From Cylicocyclus nassatus (taxonomy: Eukaryota; Nematoda; Chromadorea; Rhabditida; Strongylidae): a stretch of 64,000 nt of DNA. Below are positions 46,572 to 59,500 of the stretch, in pieces. The stretch covers positions 61,363,823-61,427,822 of the forward strand of contig CATQJL010000112.1 of the NCBI GenBank assembly GCA_958299035.1. The letters run 5' to 3'. Made by a program: the position numbers and the translations under genes. The notes below the pieces were generated by a model, which was not told where the DNA came from, did no database searches, and saw only the letters and a program-made list of their open reading frames with translations. Positions within the stretch are counted from its first letter, which is position 1, and every line of letters begins with the position of its first letter.

Positions 46572-47027
46572 CTGCGTCTCTTTACTCACTTTCGCAATGT
46601 CCCTTCTATGCTTGCGCCATGCCTTCAAGATAAACTGAAAGTGATTGAATAGCAAGATACCAATACAATTAGTTTTACAAAAAAAAACATAGATCAAGTG
46701 ACAAACGAGCAACTTAAATTTGGCATTGAAAGATCAACTTCCTAAGCCTCTCTTGCTACTTCTTTTGGCGAAAAATGTTCTCTAACTGAAAACTGACCAG
46801 AACAGAGCGTCTGAGTATGTCATCCTCGTGTAACAAGTGTAAGATCACTTCGCAAGCATTATCTGAGAAGCTGGACTCTCTTAGATGTACTGCGAGGTTG
46901 ATGTGCAGCTTCAACAAGGTGCGCATCATAAAGATAATCGTACAATATTCTTATGCTTTCCAAAAACTATCGCACAGAGAGCTGGCAATCGGGCTAAGAT
47001 TAGCAGTCGTATTGCAAATATACTGAG

Positions 47028-47117
47028 CAACTGTGCTATCCAAAAGCCCCTTGTGTCGTTGAACTTGGAGAATTATTCGGCAAACACGAGTGAATGGTTT
47101 TATGACGGAATAACTCT
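47028..47117 (+). pseudogene. Isolated loop-C exon of another Cys-loop channel
   Basis: Between an acceptor TACTGAG and a donor GTAAAT, the frame reads CAIQKPLVSLNLEN then NTSEWFYDGIT. The NTSEW motif and the hydrophobic beta-strand before it match loop C of nematode ligand-gated channels and parallel SNNEWIVDGV at 7430. The end of the same exon is present at bases 1-14 of the window. No first membrane segment follows before the next channel's ligand-binding exon at 49468, so either this is a truncated tandem paralogue or downstream exons were lost. A short exon-like stretch with CEVDVQLQQ lies upstream near 46887, but its phase does not join cleanly. Confidence 0.5.
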
Positions 47118-48118
47118 GTAAATGTCTTTCACTTCCGAATGGATCACTGCCGGCATTGAACAATGTTTGATATAAAAACAGAAAATGAAGTTTGAACACT
47201 CTACTGGATACGTGAATGGCAGTCAATCCGTAACAGACTATATAACTGAACTCCTATTAGAAGAATGGGTAGTGTGCCCTCACAGCCAGAGATGGCCAGA
47301 AATGTTCACCAAATATATAGAATGTGTTAACTGCCTTCGGCCACCAAGTTCAAGGATAAATAGCACTTAGCTGGAAGAAAAGTCAACATAGCGAGTCAAC
47401 TACGTAAACGTGGGCTAGGACACATTGTATGATCACAATATCAAGGGCACTATCATGGCCTTTAATGATTATAGATATCCGATCGAAGAGCTTAGAGGTG
47501 TTCAGTACACTTGAATTGATTGAAAAATGAACGATAAGATTGAGCAATTGTCTATCACCAGTAAAATGCCGTATCCTGTGTTATACACTTTAATTATGTC
47601 TGCACGTACTTAAGCAGCGTCATAGGGTTGTTTTCATATTACAGTCGCTGCAGCTGACAGTCGATCGATCGATATCTTTTGCCGCCTCAGTAACTGGAGT
47701 TACTGCAACGACTGCAGTATGAAACAACCCTCAGGGTTGAAACAGAGTGCGCGGCCTACGTACGCAGCGTGCGGTCCGTATATTTCATCATAAAAGCGTA
47801 AGCGGCGTACGCTGCGTGCCTCTTACGCCGCGCAGTCTGGCTCAACCTTCACAGTCTCATTTCGAAATCGCATCCAATCGAGGGCAGATTCTAAAACAAG
47901 AGCTGCTTTAAAGTTAATACATTCGGTGGGTGGATTTTTGCTTTCATTCGTCCATTTTCTAGACAATTCGAATTTGTACATGTAAAGAGGGCTTGGCGAT
48001 GGGAGACTACGATATTATCAAAACATCTTTTTAGGATTCTGAGCACTTTAATCGAATTTCAAGCAACAATAAAATGTAATGTCCATAAAAATATGTAAGC
48101 GGAAGAAACACATATGTA

Positions 48119-48334
48119 CCCTATTTTCAGGTGTATAAGCAGCACTTTTTCAAATTTTCCCACAAGCTGCTCAACCGCTTCATTGTGTTTCGAGAAGCGA
48201 TCCTTATGCCGCACGATTCTTTCAGGCAATACGTAGCACGGTGTAGGGTCCTTTGGTTGCGAGGTCCTTTGATGTGTTCGAGCTGGTCGATGTAAGCTAG
48301 GACCACCCCGCGGCTTATACACCTGAAAATAGGG
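48119..48334. mobile_element. 216-bp MITE with TA flanks, copy B
   Basis: Counterpart of 1829-2044 with two base changes. Confidence 0.75.
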
Positions 48335-49943
48335 TAGATGCTCTCGCTGTTTTAGCTGAAAAAAATCTTCGCTGCAAACGTTTCGGCCAAACTATCTGTC
48401 GGTGGGAGGCGGAGCAGAAAGCGGTAAAAACATCACTTTTCCTCACTAGTCGGTTTCGCTCGAACAAGTACCCTATGCAAAGTCTCCTCTTCTATAAAAC
48501 GTTCTTCTGGCCCACTATTATATGCCAGATGGCCCCCGGTATGTTTTCATAATCACTCACTTACCCTCTGTACCAACTACCAGCCCTTAACTCATACCTT
48601 GCAAAAAATGGTAAAATTGATAAAATTTATCGATACTTTGTAGATCAATATTGTATTCGTAATCAGCATGCTCAATTATGCCATGAAAACAACTCGCAGC
48701 ACCGTAACATAAAGATTGCGAAAATTACTCAAGATTGATATCAACAAAAGAAGGTAGCCTACAACTACCCCGTCTCGGGGCTGTATGATACTTCATCCGA
48801 ACTGATTAGAAGAGGAATTTTTACTTAGAATATAAGTACTTACCTTTGATTCAAATAGATTGGCGACTGGTAGCGGGGCATAGTGACCTAGTTAAGGATA
48901 GAAAATGATCAGAGGGCGCCTGCGCGAGGAGACGCAGAGTGCATCGCGGGCGTGAGCGGCCTCAGTTAGGTCACGAAGCCCTGCCTTTCAGACGCCAATC
49001 CAGTTGATTTAAAGGTTACATATATGCAGACAGACAGAAAAACAGACATTCAGTTTGTGTATAAAGTGTGACTGATTATTTTCCATACAAATGAAAAGAA
49101 CCAAATTCCAGATAATCTTCAACCGGTCATAAAACCTATCGCTGTAAATCTCACATTTTTGAGTGCTAAGCTACTATCCGTCGTAAGTTACCCCACGAGC
49201 AGAAGTTGAGAATTCAAAACGTGTACATTTCTAGAATGAGGCGCTTCAAACAATCGATATGACTCTACTGTACAACTTGGGAAGTTTTTTTCAGCATCTA
49301 CTCTACGACTAGGAGACGCGAAACCGCCTTGCGGACATTGTCATGACAAGCTTGAGTTGTTCTTCCATGTTTCCCAAGAGACAATGTGCGCAATGCGGTC
49401 TCGCGTCTCATGGTCACAGCATGAATGATATAAAGCATTGAACGGATACAAAAAGTGAAAGTTCTAGGATTGGAATGATGAACGACACATGGATTCCATC
49501 CGAATTCGGTGAAATCGAAGGATTCTATATTAATCAAAAACTCATATGGATACCAGGCATTAACGTGATGAACAGGTTTGCGATACTCATCGCAGTTTGC
49601 TTTCATCTTTAATGTTGCTGTCTGCAGCGGAGGAGCGAATGAAGAAATCACTTCGATGCTATACGTGGGTCGTTGATCTCTATTTAGTTCTTCTCAAAAG
49701 TTCTTTGCAGGTGCACAGCAATGGAGACGTCAATGCGACTGTGTTCAACCGTGTTTCATTTCTGTGTTTGATGAATGCAAGTGACGATCACTAACATACG
49801 TCGCTCATATCATGATACAGTCAAGTAGTCTGCTTGAAGGCAGTGGATCAGCAGAATGGGCCCTTCTCGGATTTTGGTGGATTCAGGTAGTAGACCCTCA
49901 AGTACACTGTAGCCCAAACCCCACCTGCCAATTCATGCGCTAA

Positions 49944-50404
49944 CAAGGAAAGGATACTTGGTGACCGTGGCCTTTTGAAACGAAACGTACACCATTAAAT
50001 GCAACTTGAAGCGCTGGTTCCAAATCTGTTTTCATTATCTGCTGCGCGCTCTTCCAAAAGAAGTTATGAACATTTTTTGTCACCAAAATTTGCACCGTTT
50101 TTGCTGCAGGATTCACCAGTATCGTTAAAGTGTTCGCTTACGCACTATAAAAAAGCGTACAAACAAAGTTAAGCTTCACGTTAAGCTCAGGAAAAATGTT
50201 ACCGATACATCAGAGTCTAAAAAGCCTGGATACTGACGATTTTGACTGCCTAAATCTAAAATCAGAATGAAAAAAAGTCCATAACTTTGTTCAGGAGGTC
50301 GCACAGCAGATAATGAGCATAGATTTAGAATCAGCGTTCCAAGACGAACCTACTGGTATATATCTCATTGCAAAAGGCCACGGTCACCAAGTATCCTTCC
50401 CCCG
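49944..50404. mobile_element. Harbinger-like MITE (TAA target), only in copy B
   Basis: 461 bp with terminal repeats containing AAGGATACTTGGTGACCGTG, flanked by TAA at 49941-49943 and 50405-50407. Copy A has one TAA at the equivalent place near 3990. It is inserted inside the older TTAA-family element 49838-51014. Confidence 0.8.
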
Positions 50405-50458
50405 TAAGTCCTGAAAAATGCGCTTCAAAACTCCACTAGCCCCGCCCATTTCCATTAA

Positions 50459-50863
50459 AGGCAGTGTCCGGGCAAAATGGGGGTTCTGAGATTTCTCTGC
50501 CATGTGAAAGTAGCCCCCCTGAGACACAACATCGCGCAACTGCGAGCATAAAACGCTCGACCTAAAGCAAGAAAAACTATTGCAAATTGGGGAAACTTAC
50601 GCCTTAGGGCGGGGTCCTCCGAATTGTTTGAATTCCTGCCAGACGGCAGAGTACGTATGCCGCCACAGTTAAAAACCGTGCGCTCTTTGCAACCTCTGCG
50701 TCTTAGCCTGGCGGGGATCCCCAAATTTCGAAATGTGAGGACTCGGAAAATGCATGTTCTCGCCGTTTTCGCGCCTTCTGATGTGGATTTTCGGATTCAG
50801 CGTTGCGGATAACCCCAGATAAGTTGATTTTTTAGAAGTCGAGTTTCTGCCCGGACACTGCCT
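50459..50863. mobile_element. TTAA MITE, 405 bp, only in copy B
   Basis: Ends AGGCAGTGTCCGGGC in both orientations, flanked by TTAA at 50455-50458 and 50864-50867. Copy A has a near-intact empty site (CAATAAGTGG near 4050). Almost identical, with equal length, to 30110-30514. Confidence 0.88.
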
Positions 50864-51018
50864 TTAAGTGGGCGTCATTGGTGGAAGTTTGAAGCGCGAT
50901 TCAGGATTCAGCGCATGAAGTGGAAGGTGGGGTCTGGGCTGCGGTGTACTTGGGGAGTCTACTACCTAAATCCACCACAAATCGATAAGGGTCCATTCTG
51001 CTGATCCACTGCCTTTGA

Positions 51019-51391
51019 AGGCACCGTCCACTCAAATTCTCGACTTCCATGTTTTTGTCGCTTCAGGGCCTTCAGAAGGCCCTGATTTCGAATATGAAGT
51101 CGAGAATCTCCGAAAGCCCCAAAAAGTCCCTATTTTGGAGAAAAAGCGGGGCGGGTGGAAGTGCAGGTCGTAGGGCTGCAGCGCGTTATAGGCCTGGCGT
51201 ATATCAGCGCCGCAGCCCGCCAAACCTGCAAAATGAGCGGAGTGACCAGCTCTGGATTGCTTACCTTTCGGTGCGGATTTCTCGCTTCGGAAGCAATCTT
51301 TTGCAAGGAAACTAGGGGGTTGGCCTAGTGCGGGGACCACATTAGTATGCCATCGAATCTCGTGAACTCCCACTTTGGGTGGACTGTGCCT
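51019..51391. mobile_element. TTAA-family MITE, copy B counterpart of 4205-4577
   Basis: 373 bp, same ends as 4205-4577 with few differences; right flank TTGA here, TTAA in copy A. Confidence 0.75.
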
Positions 51392-51499
51392 TTGATATAA
51401 TGTGCTTGCACCAAAGGTGAAATGCGGTAAAATTTGCGCTCAAAGAAATAGCTACGACTATGACGCCGGCCATTTGCGCGCAAACTGTTGGCATTACTT

Positions 51500-51645
51500 G
51501 GGTGGAGGACATTAGGTCGCCGAATTTGGAGGAGTCCCGCGTGGATTCCCTGCAGGAACGCATGTCCGCGCATGTACAAGGGTGCGTATTTGTCGCAAAT
51601 GACCGCGGGGACCGCCCTTTTTCGGCGACCTAATGTCCTCCACCC
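51500..51645. mobile_element. Mutator-like MITE (9-bp target duplication)
   Basis: 146 bp with ends GGGTGGAGGACATTAGGTCG and its complement, flanked by GCATTACTT at 51491-51499 and 51646-51654. Copy A has the single site at 4676-4684. A nine-base duplication points to Mutator-like transposition. Confidence 0.85.
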
Positions 51646-54600
51646 GCATTACTTGCGTGGCTACTTGTTCACGTCCAAATTTTACCGCATTTCACCTTCA
51701 GTGCAAGCACACTATATTAAGAGGAAAATCTACTCGACTGTAGAACCTAAGTTTAGGTTAGAGACTTTCCCTTTGATAAACAAAGGTGTTCCTTAAAGTT
51801 GGCGCATGATACATTGTCACATCGCGAACTTCGGCTGAACAGCAACATAAAGAAGAACTTCATCAGCTTTTCTATTGTAAGTGTTGCAGCTTCAAAGCCT
51901 TATTTCATTGATGACAGTTTTTTGGTGTATAACCTTTCGAAAATTGCTTCATTTGCATAGCTCCTAAAGAAGTAATCTACTTGTCAAAGCGCTTGTTAAT
52001 ATGCGCATCTCACATTGTCCAGAAACTATGCCCGTTTCTTACGCGAGTAGATATACGTAGCAAACACATCGTTAGATGGGAGAAAGAATGCTCTATAAGA
52101 AGACATCTGCATAATTGCAAAAAGTGCTACCTACGGCGTGTTTGGAAGCAAAATCTTGAATTTATTCACACAAAAATTAGATCTTTATCCAAAAATCCTG
52201 CGGAGCTCAACTTGCAATGTTTGGTTATTTAAGTGTAAATTATTCTCATAATCTAGAAAGTAGGAAGAAAGTGTTTGAGGTTAATTTGATTTTCTAATCA
52301 TTTTCTAACTATATCACACGATCTTCCCTCACTACTCTTGCCTAGGTCCTCCAGGTCATCTGTGACAGCTTCTATGCGCTTTAAGCGCAAAAAAGTTTCT
52401 TATGCGAAGCAACGGAGTGGGCAGAGTTTGCCAAAAGAGGGTAAAGTTAACATAAAGTACTCCTGAACCTAAATGATTTTATGAACACAAGTTAGAACAA
52501 TTGGGCATGTTGAAATTGATATTAGGGTGCCGCGCACCATTGCATGGCATCGTTCGCAGGGACAACTGCCTGACGCGCAATTGTGCGGCTTTTCGTCAAC
52601 ATGTTAAGCTACCTCCCAGAAATAAAGTGTCCTCTGCAGATAAGAGTGGATGAAAAACTATTTTCTATGGCTGTGGATCAACTGTTCATCGATTCTTTCC
52701 ATCCGCAGGCCCCCGGAAATTGTGACGTTTCGCTAGTCGTCCTTAGTATTATGCCTCACGTATGTCGTAAGCCACAAGCAACTTACGGGATTTTCTGTAG
52801 TTTTCCGCTTCAACATATAGGCTGCAGTACGACGAAGTCGCAATACCTTTGGGCTCGCGGCTTTGTTATCCGCAGAGCGCTTGAAGCGCAGGTTTACTGT
52901 GTGAAGATACACGCCCGCTCAGCTAATACCGCCTGTGAACCTTCGCCTTGCTGTAGTCTTTACTATCTACAGCAGCTGACCTTCCAACTCAGTCTTATCT
53001 TACGTACGGACGGTCTACTGCAAAACCAGGTAGCCTTTTTGAAACATGAGAATGTGAGCGGTCGTATTTTCAGCTGACGAAAATGACTTCAAGGGCTCAG
53101 CGACTTGACCGAAAATGATTTCACCTGATCTAACGGGAGTTTGCTACGGGCCCAATTTCCCCTGGCCTGCTGTTTTTTTTTTGCAAAAAAATTTCTCCGC
53201 ATTATATCCTTAGTTAAAGTGGGAGATGGTCGTAACAGACGATTTCTATCTTTCATGAAGAATCAAAGCTCAATGACATCTGCATTTCTGTCTTTGTGCT
53301 ATGCACTTCTGCCTGTCAAAAAGTCAAGAATATTCAGATTTGAAAAAGGATGAAAATTTCAGAGTAATAACGAATGGATTGTTGATGGCGTTGCATCTGA
53401 ATCGCTCATTTATCCAGGTAGCACAAGGGACTTCGATCACGACGTGGTGAGGGTGATAAATTCTCAGCACGCAGTGTATTGACAAGTCGTCTTTGTTGCA
53501 CAGGTCACGTTCACGTTGCGAATCCGACGCTATTTCTTAAGCTACGTTATTACTATAATAGTACCTTCATTCGCACTTACAAACCTCTGCGTACTTGGAA
53601 TGTTTTGGTCAAAATTTGATCAAGCCGATTACCTTGCAAAAGTAAGTCATCACATTCCACGATGACATAACTAAGAACAGTTTTTATTCCTGATCGGATG
53701 CGGACTTTCGGCCATTCTTGCGATGTGCACAGTCCTTCAGATCGCCGGACAGGATATACCGAAGACTAATGAGCTGCCTTCCTTATGTGCGTAGCAAATT
53801 CAAAGACTGCAATATTTCGCGTATGTTCTTTATTGATCAAAACCTTTTAGCAGTGTACATCATGGTCAATTTGCTGTTGTTGACTATTGCTATATCGATG
53901 GTCATTATTCTGTCTAAAGCATGCCACTCGCCAAAATTCAAAATGTGTCGTTCGTACAAAAGGCTAGTTCGCTTGTAGAAAACGGAAGATATTATTTCCG
54001 CATGTTACAGATGCTTTCATCGATTGGATCTCAGGGTGAACGTGGAGTTCCGAGTCCTTTGCTTGCTTGTGTTTCCAGTAGCGACAATCAGCAATCTACT
54101 AATACTAATATCAAAAGCATAAAAGACTTGTCGTTGTAGTTGTCTTCCCTGATCTCTTCAAATCAACGGTTAAGCAAAATCTATCCAAATGGTCTAAAAG
54201 ATGTCTACTATCAATATTACTATCAAATTGCATATGGGATCTGGAGTGAAATCCGTTATAATAGAAAAAGAGTAGCTTACCAAAAAAACGAGAATTTCTG
54301 AAAATTGAAGCTGAAAATAACGTGTATGAAGCTGTTTTCTTTTGATTCAGCCCCTAAACGGAGTTTGCAAATAGCAAAAGGAGCAACTTCAGCACCTGCT
54401 TACTAAAAAGTTGTTTGCAAAAACCTATAATGTTAGCAAGAATTGTCTTTGTGTTTCCGTTTGAGAAAAAATCTAATAAATTGTTTGATGAAAAACGTTA
54501 GCACTAAAGGTTGATATAGGGTCTTCATCAAAATGGTGATTGGGTTCTGATGATGATTGTGAAAATCGACATTGGAATTTGCTGACAAGGACAAGACAGT

Positions 54601-55107
54601 CGACTATCACCTCTGTGCTACACAAATGCACCGCCTAAACGAAGCCGAACTACAATCAATAAGCAGAATCAAGCGAATTCTTCTGCATGACAAAACACAA
54701 CCTCATGCGACAATCGTCGTCGAAAATGTTCTGCAAGAGTGAATCAGATTGTAGTTCAGCAGCTTCCGCACTTCCAACTTCCCCAGATTATTGTTTGTGC
54801 CACTCTCTCGCAGGCCGCATGAACGGCGTTACTTATGAATGAAGAAGGGTTTCAAGAGGTGACTAGATAACATTTGTGACTGACTCGTTGTCTTTCGAGC
54901 AAATTTGACAGCCCTGCGACAAAGTGGCGAAAAATGGACAAAATAAAAAAGACTTTACAAAATGCATGACTTTTTTCAAAAATCGATCAGTTCGAACATG
55001 CTAAAGGATTTCGCAAAAAAAGTCCCTATACCGTGCGCGCATTACCTGCAAATAGTAGTCATATTTCTATGTAACTGGTACGTCGCCTCTACTTATTCTT
55101 TATCCAG

Positions 55108-55327
55108 TCTTTTGCATTTCTCTTAATATTGCTTGTGATAGCGTGTGCTGACTTCGTTCCCGTACTCTTTTCCGATGGCACCACGATAGCTCGAGGCGCA
55201 ACGTTGCCAACCAAGAGAGGAGTTTGGCAGGCCAAAGGAACTTGCGTCCATCGAGCCACCGTGTTTAGGGCTCTGATCCCTTATTCTTCTGGCGTTACTG
55301 TTGTTTTGTATTGCCGGCTTAATACAT
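55108..55327 (+). other. Candidate exon of unknown protein, copy B
   Basis: Identical in sequence to 9153-9372, including both splice signals. The identity is either recent conversion between the duplicates or constraint; two copies alone cannot decide. Confidence 0.3.
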
Positions 55328-55536
55328 GTGAGTTGTGATGTTATTGAAAATCACGTCCTCGAGAGACTGTGGTAGATGCATCTGAGGCGTAGTCCGAATA
55401 AACATGGTATATGCCACTGAAGACGGTGGTAGAATATCCATAAGTTACCTAAGGACCGCATGCCTAAACATCCTCGCCGGAGAGCAGATCGCAGCTCAAA
55501 GGAGAGCGTTTTATCTTGAAGTCCACTTATCTATGA

Positions 55537-56012
55537 AGCTTCAACGAGTCAGCTCTGCCTCAGTTGATCACTGATTGATGATTTCAACCATCCACATCGA
55601 TATGAATGAGTACGCCACGTTCATGCAAGTATACGAGTCAGAACCCGTTCGCTAAACATTCACATTTTTGTGATTAATATAGCGGCGGAGATGTGGCTGC
55701 ACTTAATAGGTCTTATCGAAAAACGTCAACCTGCACTGTAGCACCTCACTCAGTATGTTCGACGTGTTAAACTGACGTGTATCGTAAGTTACTCGGGAGT
55801 AACTTACCTAAATTTTCCCTAAATATCCTCATTAGCACACTACTTCGGGAGATCACCGCTCGGATCATCTCCGATGACTCAGCAGGGAGACGGGTGATGT
55901 TGCATTTTATAGCATGGGGAAGTGGGCGGTCGTCACTTCACCTGACGGAACCTCACATAAGGGCCTCAGGAGAGATAATCTCTCCTGACCGAGCTTTACT
56001 ACGGGCCTGTAT
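55537..56012. mobile_element. Dispersed repeat inserted only in copy B
   Basis: About 475 bases are absent from the equivalent place in A (near 9555). It contains GTAAGTTACTCGGGAGTAAC, a hairpin-like GGAGAGATAATCTCTCC and ends TTTACTACGGGCCTG. Related fragments are at 6853-7230, 33955-34020, 35330-35590, 36120-36180, 46140-46420 and 52770-53160. Confidence 0.6.
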
Positions 56013-56537
56013 GTAAGTACTCTTACTATCCTTAACTATGAAAAGGTTGATCATCTCTTTAACCCGGGTGGCTGACCGTCTTCAAAGTCGTTTTGAAATG
56101 ACAGATCAAATATGTTGCATTCAAAATACATTGATTTCGCTTCATTTTGATTTAATTTCACTGTTCCACTCAAGAAGACGATATCTTTACGAATAGCCAT
56201 CTGAAACGCAGAGAACAAGAGCTCCGCGCTCCTACATCATCAGAAAAACAAACATCCTCCAGTAATCTCAAAAATAATCATAGCTTCTTTAAAAGCGATA
56301 TCCGCTCAAATCAAACTGGCTACAGGCTGCTTTTTTGGCAGACGTCTCGCGCTGAGAAAGACGTCGGTGGCGAACTTGTTTACTTGTAAGTACGATGAAA
56401 AATATCAATTTTGAGCAAGCTATTCAACCGTATCAAAGCGAACAAAAGGTTAACATCAGACCAGTCTAGTGAGAAAACAAAAAGCAAAATAGCTTATTAT
56501 TTCCTGATAAGTTACCAACAAGGTATGAGGCATAATA

Positions 56538-59500
56538 TTAAGGATAGAATTTCTTTCCACTTTGCGCATGATCTTTGAGCAGTTGGCAAGGTGTGAACTG
56601 GAAAGATAAGCTTTGAGAACTTGGAAAATTTAGACTAAAAAAAAGCAACTCTTCTTTTTTTGGACCAACTTCAGCAGAAAGACAGGCTTAAAGAAAAGAC
56701 AAACGTGCCTGATCAGATGTATAAGCAGATGCATATTTATTCATAGAATCCACGAGCTTCTTTGCACCGTAGAGATCCACAAATCGGAACGGACCACCCC
56801 AGAATGGAGGAAATCCGATACCGAACACGGATGCGATGTCACCGTCGGTCTAAAGCAAAAAACTTATAATCCGATCATATGGAGAAGATTCATAGTAGAG
56901 TCTTACAGGGCTAGAAATCACTCCTTCCTCCAAGCATAACAGCGCTTCATTCACAAATCGAGTGGCAAGACGTAATTGTCGATCTTCTGTAGATGAGCTG
57001 AAATTATAATCCTGTTTTTCAAAAATTGCCGTCAAAAATCTGAATAGTGTACCAGCTGCTCGGTGGTGTAAGCTTGTACTTTTGGATGATTTTAACCGCA
57101 TCTTCGTTAATCTTCTTCTTCCCTTTGCTTTCGTATACATATATCCCTAGAAAGGAACGATGCGGTTTTAAGTTGATATGTGAATGATCACTGCGTCAGT
57201 CTTATCTACCAAAACTACTTTTGGGCATGAAGGGAGCGCAACCAAGAATTTCATAGACAAAAGGAAATCGCATTAAGCGCGAAATTCGAAGCTAATCTGT
57301 AATTTCTTTTTTGCAAAAATTTCAACAATGCTTAACCTTATTAGCGTCAGTATTTCTTCGGAGCACTTTTCATACTCTATAATAAAGCGCAGGGGGGACC
57401 ATGTGACTCATGCGTTTGTCGCTATGTCTCGAATGCACCCAATGCACCCAGGATGTCTGCCTTCCGAGATGTTGACTGGAACGCCCTTTCGTGCTCAACT
57501 CCATAAACAGTATTATCGATTAGCATTATTGTCACCAAGTAACAGCTCGCTTCACTTCAATTAGCGCATTAGAATGTGTCAACTTTGGTATCAGTTTATT
57601 TTAGTTGCCAATTTCTATAAGTTAATTGTACAAAAGCACTGCTTTACAAAGTTGTAAGTGGTGCAGCAGAAATCCCAGATGTGATTTTCCCTCATGAAAG
57701 TTCTCGATTTTGATACACCAACAGCCGTATTCTTAGTATTTGTTTCACATTTCATAATGTGAGCGAAATAGTGGGATTCTGGCCGCATTGTAACTAAAGG
57801 GAGTGTGACAGGCTAGAAAGGCTTTCAAGGAAGGAAAATGGGGGAAAATTGAAATATGGCAGATGAAGTTTCGTGAATGGAAGTTAAATCGTAAGCACTT
57901 ACATAAAGAGTCTGAGGAAAGGAGGCGGGGTAGGATGGAATTTTACTTATTGACTTTGAGGTCAAGCGTAGAATCCCAATAGTAGAAGTCGAACTTTATT
58001 CGAAAACTTGGTAAAGGATGTTTGAGCAGTAGGTGCGATTTGAGAGGGAAGAAGAGGGAAATGCGGTCTCTCCTCATGAGGAATTACCGCAGGTGGAGCT
58101 TTTGGTAGAGTAGAATAGCCTGCACCTTAGCCAGCAAATTCTGTGTGGTACTGTATAAAAAGCTGAATTTTGGCGAAAAGCGTAGGCATACTTTCGATAA
58201 GCAACTTTGAGGTTACGCATTGTGATGGCAGCGTCAGCAGAAGGAGAACCCGAAAAGTAGGACAATAATTGCAGAAATATTCAAAGAGTCTCTACTTAGA
58301 AAAAGTTTTAGAAGATAATAAGTTTTTCTTCTAGAAAACTCTATTGGAAACTGTTTAATTATTTCGTTCGTAATCTTCCCCCTCTATTCTCCGTAGGTAG
58401 GTAACTAATGGGGAAGAGGCTGGGGGCAGGGAAAGAGAAAAGCAAAATCCGCTCAAAACTTTAAACGCAGGAAAATTGCACACATGAAAGTGATATTTAC
58501 GTTGTTCTGTACCAGTAGGGTGCGGGGAGCTGGGGAGAGGGAAGGAAGGGGGAGGGGGAGGGAGGAGAGAGGAATGTACTTGGCATGAACAGAAAAAGCC
58601 TGGAGTGGAGTCAAGCAAGTTAGTGGCACGCTTCCGGAAAAGTTCTAGCATTGAGAGGATTTTGATGAAGCTAACGCAGCATGTGGCGTGCAGCTATTTG
58701 AGTCCAAGTCTGTTAAGGGCTGTTGGAGTTTCTTATGAGCTAAAGAGCTAGGGGCTAACTTACCACTCTTCAGTGCTTTCTACATAAAAATTTTGCGTGC
58801 CTGAAAGGCATTATGCTACATGGGGTTTGTATTCTGTACCAGTAGGGTGCGGGGGGCTGGGAGGGGCAGGGGAGGGGGGGGGGGGATGGGACGAGGGTAG
58901 GGGTGGGGAAGAGAGGGAGAGGAAGGTACTATGACACGGATATAAAAGCCCTGGAGTGGCTTCAAGCATTTAGTGGCACTTAATCCGAGTTAAGAAGATT
59001 GTAGTGAAGCTAAGGTAGCATATGGCATGGAGCTATTTGAGTTGTTGAAGAGTTAGAGAGCTAGAAAGTAACTTACTACTACTCTCTACACGTATATACC
59101 TAAAGTTTTTATGCTATACTTTTGGCTACGAAAAGATTTGAAGACAAAACTTCACAAGTTCTAGCCTTTGAACACTTCTCACTCCACACGCACAGCCAGT
59201 TCAAAGCGCCGCGAAGCGGCGCTTTGAACTGGTAATTCAATATTCCAACACGTTTTTCAAGACTGACCTTTACCAGTCTTTCTTCCTTTGAGACCAGCTC
59301 CAGCCATTTCTTCTAGCAGCTCAACCGAACCACCATGTACACGTGGTCCTAATGCCTTACCCAAGAATACAGCCACATGACCGTAAACGTCCACACCAAC
59401 CTATGAAGGTGATATGTAAAGTGGAAAACGAAGATAACACCGGAGCAAGGTACCTCATCGGCTAAAGTAGCAGCCCCCACAGGGAAACCGAATTGTTTGG

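Larger units (their letters stand above)
49838..51014. mobile_element. TTAA-family MITE in copy B, interrupted twice
   Basis: Same element as 3896-4200 but split by the TAA-target element at 49944-50404 and the TTAA-target element at 50459-50863: a nested stack whose order of insertion can be read directly. Confidence 0.8.
49468..54139 (+). pseudogene. Cys-loop ligand-gated ion channel-like gene, copy B (frameshifted)
   Basis: Same exon set as copy A: 49468-49575, 49701-49780, 53363-53446, 53504-53641, 53681-53786, 53851-53962, 54079-54139. The first exon lacks two bases (GACACATGG where A has GACTCACATGG), which shifts the frame within the DWNDERLTW motif and soon meets a stop. The IWIPDI motif has also become IWIPGI. 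The donor after the third membrane exon reads GC rather than GT. The acceptor before the second membrane exon is CAG here, unlike copy A. As in A, the Cys-loop exon and the fourth membrane segment are not found, so some damage may predate the duplication. Confidence 0.8.
57368..59232. other. About 1.86-kb segment in a HADHA intron, only in copy B
   Basis: Copy A has only 256 bases in this intron (10618-10873); the match stops near 57367 and resumes at 59233. The segment holds the tandem pair at 58505-59110 and ends with the hairpin 59196-59232. No coding frame is supported. Insertion in B or deletion in A are both possible. Confidence 0.75.
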
